Shown: piece after piece, positions 19,901 through 32,000 of the stretch
How positions within the stretch are numbered: position 1 is the stretch's first letter
How the letters are laid out: the number at the start of each line of letters is the position of its first letter
Origin: Priapulus caudatus
Taxonomy: Eukaryota; Priapulida; Priapulimorpha; Priapulimorphida; Priapulidae
Assembly: GCF_000485595.1 (NCBI RefSeq)
Contig: NW_014577613.1
Coordinates: 184,915-222,801, forward strand
Direction: 5' to 3'
DNA: 37,887 nt
The notes under the pieces: model-generated
What the model was told of the DNA's origin: nothing
The model's input: only the letters and a program-made list of their open reading frames with translations
The model's database searches: none
Made by a program: the position numbers and the translations under genes

Positions 19901-21869
19901 GAAACGTTGGCATCATCACGGTCAACATGAACTTGAAGAAAGTCATTGAGAGCTGGGCTGACTTTGCATCGTAAGTGTGAAATGTGAATCATTTCAACTC
20001 GATCGTTCGTTGCATATCATGTGGTAACTTGGAATTTAGCCAAGTACCGATGTTCTTAGATAATCTTTACATTTTTGCACTGCCGTTCTTCTCCACTAAT
20101 GGGGGAATGTCACAGTTATATTGCATTGAAGTTTCATTTTCATCAGATTGCATAGTGTTTCAAATCCATCCCTGTACATCCCTGAATTTCCTGATCTGTA
20201 TCTGAAATACATATAGCCTTCCTTGTCTCATGTGATACATTGATAATCTCAGTTGCATAGAATTTAATAGAGACCAGCCAGCCACACAGGATTCTATATG
20301 GAGACGTTCAATGCCTTTGTTCGATGGTTTCAGAAACGTATGTCAGCATCGTTATGGAAAGGTGCCAGAGGTTAAGCTAAACGGACATCTCAACGCATCT
20401 TTTCCCTACATCCAGCAGCCACTAGACTACATCCTTCCAGAGCTGCTCAAGAATTCTATGAGGTATGGGCGACTAGTGTGTTGTCCTTGATTCATTTTGC
20501 ATATTATCTTATGACCCTTTTCCTAAACTATTGAAATTCAGAGTGATTAAATGGAAGTTCATTTTCCTTTTGTGGTATATGTTCGTGACAATTATTGTTC
20601 GTGGACCCATTGTTGAAAACCACGGCAAATACTTATGATGTCATAACTATTTCTGGTTTCTGATAACAGACCCCATGCAAGCTTGACACCAGCGTCTGGG
20701 GTTAAGTTTGTTTTGCAGAGTGATACTGAATGTGCTGGGGTCAGTACTTGAAAACCTAGAAGATTATTCTTGGTCAGATTTATCATTTTTTGTTTACAGA
20801 TCGTCGATAGAGAAGAACGACATGAATAATGTCCATCCTATCACAGTCACCATTGCTAGCAATGAAGTGGACTTTATTATGAGGTAGGACTCATTTAGAA
20901 CAATTAGTGAACAGCTCTCAATTGACAAAACTGGAATTTGCACATGAATCTTCCAGACAAACGCGACGCGTACGTGAAAGTCATACCAAGGGCACTATCG
21001 GCCTTGACAGTTTAGTGATTGCGGCTGTAGGTTTTCGGATCGAGGCGGTGGCATTCCTCACCAGAACTTGGACAAGGTGATGGAGTACCACTTCACAACA
21101 GCAGCCAAAGAAGACCAGGCGGACAGCGGTAATGGGCTGTCGACGTTTCTCGAGGTCTGCAATCCGGATCCCCATGGCGGGCCCATGTATGGGTAAGTTC
21201 CGATCGTTCATAACCGTCGTCTGCTCTTATGTGTGTGCCAGGGTTCGTAGCGGGTCTTCCAAAGTCTTATAAGTACTTATTTTGTCAAAAATAAAATAAG
21301 GGCCCTTATTAGTACTTATTTTTGGTGAAATTTTTTGCCAAAGGACCATTTTTCAACATTGTTTTATAAACTGTTATCGACTTAGAGTAAGAATTGTTTG
21401 ATATATAATACGGAATAATTAAATCTGCTGTGCAATTGTGTATATAAATATTATTAGTGTACTTTAATAGTCGGTGATCTATCAGAAATCGCGTAAAAAT
21501 GTCTTATTTTGGCCTCCAGGAAGGGTCTTGTAAGTCCTTAATTTTAACACGTGTCTTGCTACTATGAACCTTGTGTGCGTGTGTGCGTCCGTGTGTGCGT
21601 GTGTGGTCCGTGTGTGCGTGACTACTATATATATACATCACACATTGAATTCATTGTGGTGGGAGACCAGCAAGGTGGTATTCGCACGCGATTGCATCAT
21701 GCAACAGCTCTCTAATTGCTGCAGGTATGGATTTGGGCTTCCCACGTCCAGAGCTTACGCTGGCTACTTGGGCGGTTCCCTGGAGATCCAATCGATGCAG
21801 GGAATCGGCACTGATGTCTACTTGAGACTGCGACATATCGACGCCAAACACGAGAGCTTTAGGATATGA
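10961..21869 (+). CDS. BCKDK: Branched-chain alpha-ketoacid dehydrogenase kinase, mitochondrial (11 exons, complete)
   Basis: Exons: 10961-11140, 11595-11663, 16193-16303, 16853-16900, 18709-18828, 19426-19524, 19897-19970, 20334-20462, 20800-20883, 21031-21192, 21725-21869. All junctions are GT-AG and in phase; the total is 406 codons (human about 412). The kinase phosphorylates the E1-alpha subunit of the BCKDH complex in the mitochondrial matrix and switches off branched-chain amino acid oxidation. The N-terminus ([15 protein letters not shown], then Arg/Ser-rich, first acidic residue near 38) fits a mitochondrial presequence. [26 protein letters not shown] and CNPNIL mark the helical domain. 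The GHKL ATPase has the N-box [10 protein letters not shown] (about 267-276), the G1 box [12 protein letters not shown] (about 308) and the G2 box [11 protein letters not shown] (about 361). The C-terminus [15 protein letters not shown] is typical of BCKDK rather than PDK. The start is the first ATG of the exon that precedes SFYNHAAVD. Confidence 0.96.
11897..12041. repeat. 46-51 bp tandem repeat with octamer and TTACGTAA motifs
   Basis: Three copies, starting near 11897, 11948 and 11994. Each contains CATTTGCATTACGTAACA followed by AAAAGCAG and CCTATTTTCA, with small variations. Each unit joins a POU octamer core (ATTTGCAT or TTTGCAT) to TTACGTAA, the palindromic PAR-bZIP/C/EBP-type site. 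The sequence is plain; regulatory function is inferred. Confidence 0.75.
13299..13452. mobile_element. Telomere-repeat TIR element, copy C
   Basis: A 154-bp element with ends GCACGAAGGGTCGTTGTCGT and (reverse complement of the right end) GCTGAAGGGGTCGTTGTCGT. The flanks GGCAGTAGC (13290-13298) and CCCAGTAGC (13453-13461) agree at 7 of 9 bases. The core (GTAACTATCTGATATGGTTA, then CTTAGGGTTAGGGTTAGGGA and AGTAGG...GACTCCCTAG) matches the core of copies A and B. The termini instead match copy D. Confidence 0.85.
13590..14480. repeat. CT-rich (polypyrimidine) repeats flanking an assembly gap of N
   Basis: CTCTCTTTCTCTCCCT-type sequence runs up to the gap at 13747-14181 (435 N) and resumes after it as CCTCTTCCTCTCCCTCTTCT. 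The true length is unknown. The open frames bridging the gap are artefacts. A G/C-rich patch (14370-14410) follows. Confidence 0.95.
15233..15317. repeat. 85-bp foldback (inverted repeat)
   Basis: TAGCTCTAGAAATATAGCCC plus TTCGCTCTGCCACAGGC on the left pairs with GCCTGTGGCAGAGCGAAGGG plus TTATAGTTCTAGAGCTA on the right, around an 11-bp loop. A few mismatches. Probably a miniature inverted-repeat element. Confidence 0.85.
15399..15436. repeat. Perfect 38-bp palindrome (hairpin family copy 1)
   Basis: AGGAGTGAATAATAATAGA is followed directly by its exact reverse complement TCTATTATTATTCACTCCT. It shares the AGGAGTGAATAA end with 19141-19186 and 16717-16760. Confidence 0.9.
16447..16516. repeat. 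28-bp tandem repeat, three copies
   Basis: Three units of about 28 bp around TACATTGTATCATAGTAGAA, in BCKDK intron 3. Confidence 0.8.
16717..16760. repeat. 44-bp imperfect palindrome (hairpin family copy 2)
   Basis: ATCAGGAGTTAATAAAGACA pairs with its near-complement ending TTTATTAACTCCTGAT, in BCKDK intron 3. A half-unit of the same type, TTTGTCTTTATTCACTCCTG, occurs near 15632-15652. Confidence 0.85.
17919..18166. mobile_element. Telomere-repeat TIR element, copy D
   Basis: A 248-bp element in BCKDK intron 4. The left end GCTGAAGGGGTTGTTGTCGT continues into CAGGTACTACAGATATGTAC and CCGAGGTA. The right end is its inverted copy (GCAGATGGGGTCGTTGTCGA outwards-in). A perfect 9-bp direct repeat, TTTATTAAC, flanks it at 17910-17918 and 18167-18175. 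The interior carries about nine CCCTAA-type units (18015-18068) with a few variants (CCCTAG, CACTAA). No coding capacity. Confidence 0.9.
18863..19105. mobile_element. Telomere-repeat TIR element, copy B
   Basis: A 243-bp element in BCKDK intron 5. The ends GCTCATAGGGTCTGTGTCCC and (reverse complement) GCTCATAGGGTCTATGTCCC are inverted repeats. A perfect 9-bp direct repeat, AGTACTTAT, flanks it at 18854-18862 and 19106-19114. The interior contains four broken-up TTAGGG units and is otherwise nearly collinear with copy A, including AGTAGGCGTAGGCGACTCCC and GACTCGTTAGTGGAGTAGGC. Confidence 0.92.
19141..19186. repeat. 46-bp palindrome (hairpin family copy 3)
   Basis: CAGGAGTGAATAATATTAGA pairs with the complement ending TTATTATTATTCACTCCTG, with a small asymmetry near the centre. 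It lies 35 bp after telomere-repeat copy B in BCKDK intron 5. Confidence 0.88.
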
Positions 21870-24576
21870 GTCCGCGACTACTCGATTGCACTTAGAAATC
21901 GCTCTTCTAACGCCTCGCGTAAACGGAGGATTTCACGAATTCGGAAGAATCTCGAAATCGGTAGAATCTCCCGGTGTTAATCGCGTAAGATTTGTTTGAC
22001 TTTTGCAGAATCTCCCCATGTTTCATAAGCGTTCTGCGATGATGTTCGTATCGGGTGACGTGTGTTCGAGAAGAACCGGATGTTCGTTTTCGCACGAGGC
22101 CGTGTCGCGAGACTACGTCGTTTACCGGTCGAGTCGTATTTCAGCGTGCATTTAACAAAGAGGAATCTCGGCTACGAAGTGCGCGGTGGGTACATTTTAT
22201 CGTTATCGGCCCGTGCTTGCGTTGTAATCAAACGCTAACGTACAAACGAAACGAATAATTCAGCTTTTTTTATGGTAGATTGTGACTTGAAAATACAGTG
22301 AATACCTCATTTTCATGGAGGACATATCTTGTAGGCTTCGAGTGTGGACATTCAGGCTGTTACAGCCATGGATGTCATCAATGAACTCGTCCTATACTGC
22401 AGAAATTGCTTAGTGTGTTTTAGTCAGTCATCATTTATTTATTTTTTGTTTTTACAGTCTATCAAACCTTGATTGCAGTGTACATAATAGTAGCAGTTTA
22501 TAGATTTTTGGTGGGCTCTACCATTATAGCAGGAGTCTATCAATATTGATAGACTCATGTTATAGTTGTTATCGCTGTTGTTTATGTACCTCGGATGTTA
22601 TTTTCTGATGACTCTGTCGTTGAGATTAAAACTATGAATCCGTGTATATATGGTGCTTTCAGAGACCATTTCTGCGCGAAGTATAAATATTGCGAAGAGA
22701 AGTGGAATTAGTTTTATATTATACACTCCTTATAATATGTCCATTAGTTTTGGCGTACTTATTTTGCATTTTCTAGGCGAAGGTGATTCTTTATAGTGCA
22801 GTCGGTACTGTCATGCTCTCGTATGTTGATAGATGGTGCTGTGTTCGGCAGGTGCAGTTGGATGGTATCATACATGATTGCTGAAGCTTCCGTAATGAAG
22901 TGAAATACCCAGTGACACGATTCATATTGTAACGTTACCAGATCTTACTCGTCTAATATTTAGGCGATATTAAACCTGGTGAAAATAATTGTGTAGCAGG
23001 GGAGGAGGGAACTAGAAAAAAAAGAAAAAAAAAGAAATATTCAACAGTTCAAAACGACCCATGCTTGTGTAGCGGTCTGTGTGAACGTAGTCGTTGAAGT
23101 GTTTGTCGGTACGATGGCGGTGTCACGATGATCTCATTTCATACCGGTAATAAATGTTCGATTGGCTTATATTTTATGTGTTACCAAGTACCTGGCACAG
23201 CCAGCGTGTTGCAGTACTCGTTACTGCGTCTTGTACTTGTCGTGATACATGATAGTGTTCCAAAATATATCGGTAAAACACTTGGCTGGATGTCCTTTTT
23301 AGGATGTCCGAGTCGAAATCGCTTGCCAAATGAGATGGGCTGTGTTCTTTGTGTGTAAAACTCGCGTTCGGGGGTTGTCGTGTAGGTCTGTACAGGTCCG
23401 TTAAACGTGTCTATGAACTAAAAATGATGAGTAAATATGTAAAAAGGCTATAAGGCGCGAACGTCTAGTTGAAAATATCAGAGAGGCACTTAGTGGTAAA
23501 TGCAGATACCATTTATCCAAATAGTGACTGTGTTTATCATTGAAAGATTTTGTCTATAAAGTCGTGAAATTTATTACCTGAATTTTCTGTATCTGTATCT
23601 GTATCTGTAGCAATATAAGTGTAACCTACTATACATACTACACATATATTTTTGGCGATAATACTGCATTGCAGGGTTGGCCTGCCATCAGTGGGTATTC
23701 ATTGGCATTTTAGCAAGTTTTCTCAAGAACACTGAATTGACTATGGAAAAGAATGGATTTATTTTCTTGGCATTCATAGAAATGTGTAACACTTCTGGTT
23801 TGAGAATCAGTTTCAATTATTGTTTTACAAAATCATACCGTTTTAACGTTGTCACAATAATTGACGTCCAACAAAACTCATCCTCGTGCAACAATCAGCC
23901 ACAGATCTATAATTAATAATAATATTCACCAAATTCTAAGCAGGGGAAGAAGAAAATGTTGACGAACTTCACAGCCATTTTAACAGCTCGTTTCCAAGTA
24001 TACATATAAATCTGGGTAGACAGAGAAAATCTTAAAAAGCGTAATAACTGAAGGGAAGGGAAATACACAGCGATAATTTTCCACATTTCCAATACAAGAT
24101 CTAACGTCACCACTGCAATCATCTTCCATAATATATGCACACGAACTAAAAACCAATCCACTACAGATAACACACATTACAGCACAGTGTAAAGAAACGT
24201 ATAAAAGACTAGCGTACCAAGCACCTCCAGTTTGAGTGGCCAACCTAGTAATTAAAATGGTCATATAGACTGAATACGTAAATGCTGCTAACTGCGGGAA
24301 AACATCCTACTACACACTAGAAAACATATATATATAGTCAAGCGTGAGAGACATGAACTGCAACCTTTAAATAACGTGTTTTACAAAACGATGAGTCTCA
24401 TAACAGCAAAGGATCAATATGCGACTTTAATTTTGCAGCCATTCGTCTGTGCGAATTGCACATATCCGACCATGGCTGGCATTTCTTGGCTTGTTGCATA
24501 GCGTACACACAGACTTTGCAGTCTGCCAAAATATACATGTTCGTGAGTCTCGATGTGTCCAGTAACTGCTGCAAAA
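21870..24576. other. Spacer between convergent BCKDK and KIFC1 3' ends
   Basis: Contains the 3' UTRs of both genes. Candidate BCKDK poly(A) signals are ATTAAA at 22625-22630 and AATAAA at 23149-23154. For KIFC1, ATTAAA on the minus strand at 24431-24426 lies about 145 nt after the stop. An A-rich tract sits near 23015-23040 and GTATCT repeats near 23585. No further gene recognised. Confidence 0.6.
24426..24431 (-). terminator. Candidate KIFC1 poly(A) signal ATTAAA
   Basis: The plus-strand TTTAAT reads ATTAAA on the KIFC1 strand, about 145 nt downstream of the TGA. It is the nearest good hexamer; use of this site is inferred. Confidence 0.45.
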
Positions 24577-25974
24577 TCACACTTTCTTCCTGGCAGTTCC
24601 AATATTGCAGTTATTCACCTGTGGCAGAAACAAACATGAAGCTAGTTATAGTGTGTTGTGGCATATATATAATAGCTACGTTTGTTTGATCGCCAAGCTT
24701 TATCAATTCTTTTCATCGATTGCTTTCATCACTACTAGCAAAACTATATTCTAGTGATATATTTGTACTTCTATTACAATATTTTTATCCAACATTAGCA
24801 TAAATTCTAGCTAAAAGCAGCTTGCTGACACAGGTTTCCCTCTACGCGATCAACGCATGACGTAGTTTTTGCAGGAATGGCCGAATGCATGCACATACCT
24901 TCGTGGCAAACCTGAGTGAATTCAGAGTCTCGTTGAAATGCTCCTCCTTGGGCGACACGTTGACAAACATGAGTGTTTTTGAGTTGCCACCGAGTGAGTT
25001 TTGCAGCAGGAAGGTCAACTTTGAGTTCCTGTATGGCACATGTGTGTCCTGCAGGGAAAAAAATAGAACGATAGCGAATAACAAAACCGTGAACAAGCAG
25101 CAGTGCAACCACTTGAACCGGGCCATTAGCCCGAGCGAATTTCTAGCAGCGGAAAATTCTGTGACTCGAACAGAGTAACTTGATAAGGAGAAAATTTTTC
25201 CTACCGCTTTGAGAAATACAATCTAGTACAAATCACATCTAAGATAGGATTATACTGAAAGGATATTTTCCCCATTATTTCTTACATTAGTTTTGCAGCT
25301 ATTACATTCATTACACACTATTCCACTTATCCTCAACAATAGCCTACTATTTTTACGCCCCTTACGATAGCCTACGGCAATGGCTACCTAGCTGTATACT
25401 CATCATACATTATATAAAGCATAAGATGAAAGCATGATCCCCGGCAGCGAACGACATGCTCAGAGGTTCGACAGAGTGATGATAGTTATGCAATGACCTT
25501 CAGGACATGTATTTGTATTTAAATTAGGCCCTACAGGCAATGATGATTTACAATAATAATAATGATAATATAACTATTTATAATAATATTATAATTTTAT
25601 ACATTATAAATATATAATATATATTATAATTTAATTATATTTGGTGAAATTTATATATTTATAATAATAAAATACTAACCTTGTTAGCAAGGGCGAGGAT
25701 GACCTGACCTAGCGTGCTGAGGCTCTTGTTGATATTCTTCGTCTCCTCCAGTCGCTTACCCTCTGACCCGCTCTCCTTTAGTCGTCTCAGCTGGGGCCAG
25801 GGAGGTCTAACCCAGGGTTCGGCAGAGCTTTCCTACAGCCACGAAAATGTAAGTTCACTGATGAGAGAAGCACATATACTATTTGCGTGCATGGCTGTAT
25901 AAGAAAGTCGGAGAGAGAGAGAGGAGGGAAAGAGAGAGAGTAGAGAGAGCGAAAAGAGAGAGCAGAGAGAGAAA

Positions 25975-26015
<41 letters not shown>

Positions 26016-29000
26016 GGGGGAAGCAGAAGGAGAGACACACGCACATACACAGACAGACAGAGCGAGAGAGAAAGAGAGGGAGAGGAAATAAAAAAAAAAA
26101 TGAGAGGCAGGAATAATGCCATAAAGAGGATTTGAGCATGAAACTAATTCATGTAATCAGACAGCAAAAATCTGAAAGGGTTAACGAGAAACGAGTTCTA
26201 AACAATAATATCATCTAGTAGAAAGAAACATCATCTGCACTGCAGGAAGCCAGTAAAGCAGGAAGATGCCATGAGAATGCAAAATGTCAGTAGAACACAC
26301 CGTTACAGCTCTCGTCGGTCAGGCTATTCTTGCCGATCAGCCGCATGCGGAACACAGAGTGACTGCGCGAAGAGCGTTCGTTGCAATTTGTGGCAGCTAC
26401 CACTCTGTTGCGTGATGCCATCTTCAACAGCTTGTACACCTGGAACAGAAGGTACCCATCGGTAAGCGCAGGAGTGATCAATATTGAATAGCACTCCTAG
26501 ATGTAGAGCATAGTAGCTTACATTCGCGTTCTTAGTCAGGTATATATAGAATAACTGCAGAAAAAAGGGATTACATGATTCAAATGTTCCCTTCGAGCAA
26601 GAAAGCAAACGTCGCATCATGGTTACATACGAGAATGTGGCATGCACACACACACACACACACACACCACACGCACGCACGCACGCACACACGCCTGTGT
26701 CTACCAAACGTACAGGCTGCTTAAGAAAACAATTTCCAAAAAAATTTACATGACTTCATTGACACACTGCAGAGTCATACATAGGGTTTCAATCACCAGA
26801 CACGAACTTCACCACCTTAACAAGTCCACGAACGCTAAGCCCAACAGGAACAGCAGCCACGATTGAAGCACTTACCTCCGCCTCTCCCGCGACGTTGACG
26901 ACGATCATGTTCGACACTTCGACGTCGTTGTCGGCTTTCTTCAGTCGGATGTCGTGCTTCTGCTCCTTGCCGTCTGCGCTCAGCAGATCCCGCAGCGACT
27001 CGTTGTAGATCTCCATGAATGACGCCGACATGTCGTACTGCGGAGCGAAGAGAACGATGTAACGAACAATCGAGTTAATGATCGAGTCGCTGAGTGTTGC
27101 CGGAAGGGTGAATCCACTAGCACCCTCTTGCTGTCATGTATACAGGCAAACGAGTGGCGTTTAATTCCTAGGTTGCAAACTAGAATTAAACGTTGTCGGT
27201 TGCCGCGCTAACCTAGTGCATTTTTTTCACGCGCAATCCTTTCGTTCGCCCGTGATCGGCTCGCCGCGCTACGGACGTACACGCCGAGAATTTCCGCGTC
27301 GAAAAAAATGCCGAGAAGCTCCGCGGTGGTAAACGACGAATGCTAGACGCGAGCCGCCATAAAGAAACGAAGAGACAGGAAAAGAAACGAGGAGAAATGA
27401 AGAAAAGCGAGGAGAAACAAAGAGAAACTAAAAGAAACGAAGTGAAACTACGAACGCGAGGGGAGACGCAAGCCGCCGCCAGCCCTGTCAGCCCGCCGGT
27501 ACGCTACGTACCTGCCAGCCCTTGTCCTGCAGCGCCTTGGCTGAACGGAACACCTGCATGACGGCGCGGGGAATCATGCCCACGCTGGTGTCGTCCGGGT
27601 GGTCGGGTCCCTCCATCGTGTACGTCTTGCCGGAGCCCGTCTGCCCGTACGCGAAGATGCACACGTTGTACCCGTCCAGAGCAGACTGAAAAGCAGCGAG
27701 AAAAAATCTTTGGTAGGGACAATCCAGGGACTTCCATAGAACGTCCAGATACAATCCTTAGCGTAGGCGGCAACAGCAGTCGCGCATAACAGAGATACTG
27801 CGTTTGCAATCACAAACGGCAAAATCATGCATCAGCGAGTTAAAGTTTGATCGGGTATATATAAATGTCAGTGGCATGTCAGAGTCTATTGCAGTTGCTA
27901 GAGAAGCGAAGCTGCCAATGATGCATCAGTAGTAAGCGTCAGTGTACCTGACATTAGATGAAGTCAATAGCAGACCAAAACTAGCTGCGCATGTAAAGCC
28001 GTTAGGAGTAGTAATTTCCTACCTGCACCAACTGGGAAATCTCGTCAAAGACCTCTTGCTGGCTGGACGCCGGAGTGAAGACTTTGTCAAATAGGAACTG
28101 ATATTTGCCTCCTCCTCGAGTGCTCGCTGTGCTCATCGTGCTCTGAATCAACAGGCAATGTACGATGACGTGAGGAAAAATATTATCAAATATATAAAAT
28201 CATTTAGCGACGATTCAACGATGTTGTCCTGAATCACATCATACTGTATGCGCCATATATTTTTCGTGTACAGTTATTTTCACGAATTCAGAGTTGACGG
28301 ACAATTTCGCGGTCGGTGAATTATGAATTTCTTCGGTATTATTCGGTATGAATTATTTGCGTCTTGTTATTTTCGCGGTCGGGGATGCGTTCGCGAAATT
28401 CGCGAAAATTAAACCACCGCGAAATATACAGCGTACACAGTATTACACAAACAACGTCAGATGTTTACGTCGGAATCTCGTGTTAACGTTCGACGAGAGT
28501 ATATATAGGTACCTCGTTAGGGTTGCCATCGATCAGCTTCTCGAGTTCTAGCTTAGTGGCGTCCCCCCTGGGGAAGTTTATGTGATGGATTTCCGAGTCT
28601 TCGCCGTTGCTGTTCTCGAAGGGCAGCAATGGCCTGACGCGACAAATCACGCGAATATTTCCCTATGAGAAACAAACCACATAAAAAAATCACATATATT
28701 TACGTTTTCTTAGCAGCGTCTGTCCACACACGGAAACGGCGTCGTTCACCCCTACCGGCAAAGTTCAAATCTCCACTGACACGGCACGGCGCCATCCCGG
28801 TTTCACGGCGACGGCGAAAGTCAAATGAGTTTGACTTTTGCCGGCTGCCGTGTACAGAGAAAGACAATTGAACCAATCAACGCGATTGCTTTTTATCACG
28901 TGTTCTGCTCGCGCTACCATCAGCCAATGGACAACAAGCACATGCATAATTTCTGATCACTGAACCAGAGTGAACACAATGCGCTAAATCACAATGTGTT

Positions 29001-32000
29001 TTTTTTCAGCACAACGGCACTGCATTTTGCTGTGTCGTGTCGTGCCGCGTGTGTGGAGACACATCTTTACTGGCTAAATTCATTTCTCGAATCTAAACTA
29101 GAAGGTTATCACATCGCATGACAAGCAGAAATTAAACAGTATTATCGATGAAATTTAGTGCAACATAAACCAATAACTATAGCTAACCCTATTTACAACT
29201 TACTATATACTGATTACTATTAATATACTAATTACTATCACCCTTTGCTAATTACTATATACCCTATTACTGCAGCTACAACAATAACCGATATATCAAG
29301 CACTAATAATACATGGTATATACATCACATGGTATGTACATTACATCACGAGCTAATTATTAGGCTGATTAGCTCTATAGCTATATAGCATCAAGAGCTA
29401 TATTGATCACATGGTATGTTATTCACAATCATCAAAGCAGCAGAGCTGCAGTAATACACGCCCCGGGCACGCACCTTTAGCTCCTGTATCGTGTTGTGAA
29501 GCGCTCTGCGCACGGCCTCATCCTCTCGAATCTTCTGCTCGCCGGCGCGGACCGTGGCTTCTCGCTCGGCTAGCAGCTTCCGAAGCTCGGCGATCTCCGC
29601 CTGCAGCTTCTGGCTCTCACTTACTTTCTGCTCGAAGCCCATCTGTCGTACGAACGAGAAAATAGAGGTTATATATGAGGAGCTTTGGAGATCTCTTGTC
29701 AAGTGCTGCCTTATGTGCCACCTAGGCACCTACGAGAGATAACATAGATATGAAGCTCATTTGAATAAGCTCATCTATAAGTATAAGAAGCTCATCTGTT
29801 GCCCACGCGCACACGAGAATAGAGGACAAGATGTCACAAGGAGAAAAGACATTCGCACACATACGTGGACTGACGTGCAGTGGACACTAAATGACATTCG
29901 AACCAGTGCCCATGTGATACTTCAGCAACATTTTCTTTCGTACATGAATTTGAATTCATTTTTGAATCTGCGAAGGAGCCTCATTTCTCGACAAACAACA
30001 TGTATATCAAATAGTAACAACGGATACTGTGCCTCGCAGTTTTTCGACAGGTTCGATCCGGTGGATGTCACCACTAACTACTACAGGTATCTTTGACTTA
30101 CCTTTGTGGCCTGTAGTTCAACAGATATGCCGGCCTGTGCAGCAGTCAACTGGGTCACAGAGGAGCGCAGACTCGTGGCCTGCGCTTGAGCACTCTCCCT
30201 CTCTTCCTCTGACGTGTGAAATTTGTGCTGGAGAGACTTGTAGTTGTGCTGAATACTTTCCAGTTCCGTCTCAGCTTTTCTGCGCAGACGCAAACGACAT
30301 CGTACTGATTAACATATCTTCACGCCTCATTTTCATACAAAATTTAATTGCTAATGTGATCTTCCTAATGGCAACAAAAGATGCGACATGCAATGTTTGG
30401 ATCAAGGATAGTTTGAGACCTCGCAAATGTGTTTTTGCACATGTGCTAAACTAATCCGAGGTGCTATACTAGCCTTGGGCCCATGTTTTACGTATGAGAG
30501 TGATGTCATTAGGAGAAGGCAAGCAGGAGCGAAGTTGTTTGGCAGGAGAAGGCAACATACTTCAGCTTCTTTCGCAGTCCCTCGGCCTCCAGACTGATCT
30601 CTGTCGAGACGATCTCCTTTTCCTTCACCGTTCCTTCCAGTTGTATGTTTGTCGACTCCAGCACCACGAGCCGAGACTGAGAGACAAACGCAACGAAGTA
30701 CGGATGTAAAGGGGGGCTCATGTCGGGCTTGGGAGCCGACTCGACTGGAAGCAACTGGCTTAGGTCGGTCGACTGCGACGCGACTGCCTGCGACTGGCCG
30801 CCACTATAGTTGCTCGAAATAGAACAGTGGGCAACTGGACGCAACTAGTCGCTGCCGATCGCTTCCAGTTGCTTCCAGTCTAGTCCGCTCGCAAGCCCGA
30901 CATAAACCCCCCTTAAATACATAATTAAGCACGGGCAACTTTGTTTAACTGTAAATTTCTGGAAACAATTTGTCAAGCATTACACGTCTGTCAGTGTACT
31001 CACTGTATTAGCATTCAAAACTGCCTCCATGTCTAGCAATCGACCCTTTAAGTCCCAGGCAGCACGCTTGCTTTTGCCTCCTGTGAGTTATGTAATACCA
31101 ATCAATGTGTTACACTCATTATCAGACTGGTAACATTTACCTGACCAAACACAACTAAAATCGTGGAATTGTTTACAATGATATTTTAGGTGGGGATTTA
31201 TGTAGGACATATCGTTATTCAGCAACTCTTATTGTTTTTGATGCCATCCGGATATTTGCAGTAGGGGCAGTAATATGATAATGCTAGCTAACACTTTATA
31301 TAAACAATACAAGCATGCATGCGGAAAGATAGAAACGAAGTAGATTAAACAACCTGGTGCTGAAGGTCCCATGTTAGCAGGTGGTGCTGTTGATGCCAGC
31401 CTGCCTGATGGAGGTTTGCCTGCCGTGGGTGCGGTAGCCCTTACGGTTGCTGTAAATTCACGAGAAATGTTGAATGCTTTGAATATAATATCTGATGATA
31501 TTCAGAACATGCAGAAATCTTTATGCAGTAAAGCGATATGTCAATATAAGAACACATAAATTGGATATAAATCTGCTTTGTTTAAGAAATAAAGTCGTGA
31601 CTTCTTTTTCTTGTTTATTGCTAATATCTAGCCATGTTGACTATATCATATCTTATATCGTCACTGCACGACCAGGTATAAATAATATCAATGATTTGCA
31701 ATGGAACTGAAAAGTTGAGAACAAAACTGACTCATGAAGGTTTTACATGACTACCTTTCATAGAAGTGTGTCTAGTCTGTGGGGCTGGTCTTCCTGTACC
31801 GTGCTTTGTTCCGGGTGGTGAACCAACCCTCTGTCGCTTGTGTGAGTCATTTGATCGGTTCTGGAACAGAATATTTAGATTGCTGGAGACTTAAAACTTG
31901 TAGCCCATGTCAGAGTAGATAACTGTAGGCGGTACGACATTAGGATGGTACACATAACAGGGTTTCTTCTGAGGGAAAATTAGACAAGGGCGGCAATGGC

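Noticed and set aside
24842-24898. Read-through of KIFC1 exon 15 to a stop near 24842 as the C-terminus
   Set aside because: The read-through peptide is unrelated to the family, whereas a 42-nt exon at 24618-24577 gives [13 protein letters not shown] in phase.
25790-25800. Alternative KIFC1 exon 14 acceptor CAGCTGAG/ACGACTAAAG with a separate upstream exon for DLAGSE
   Set aside because: No DLAGSE-coding sequence exists elsewhere between 25835 and 26300, and the sequence right before this point still matches it with inserted bases.
30040-30065. tRNA B box GGTTCGATCC
   Set aside because: No matching A box or cloverleaf upstream; it lies in a KIFC1 intron.
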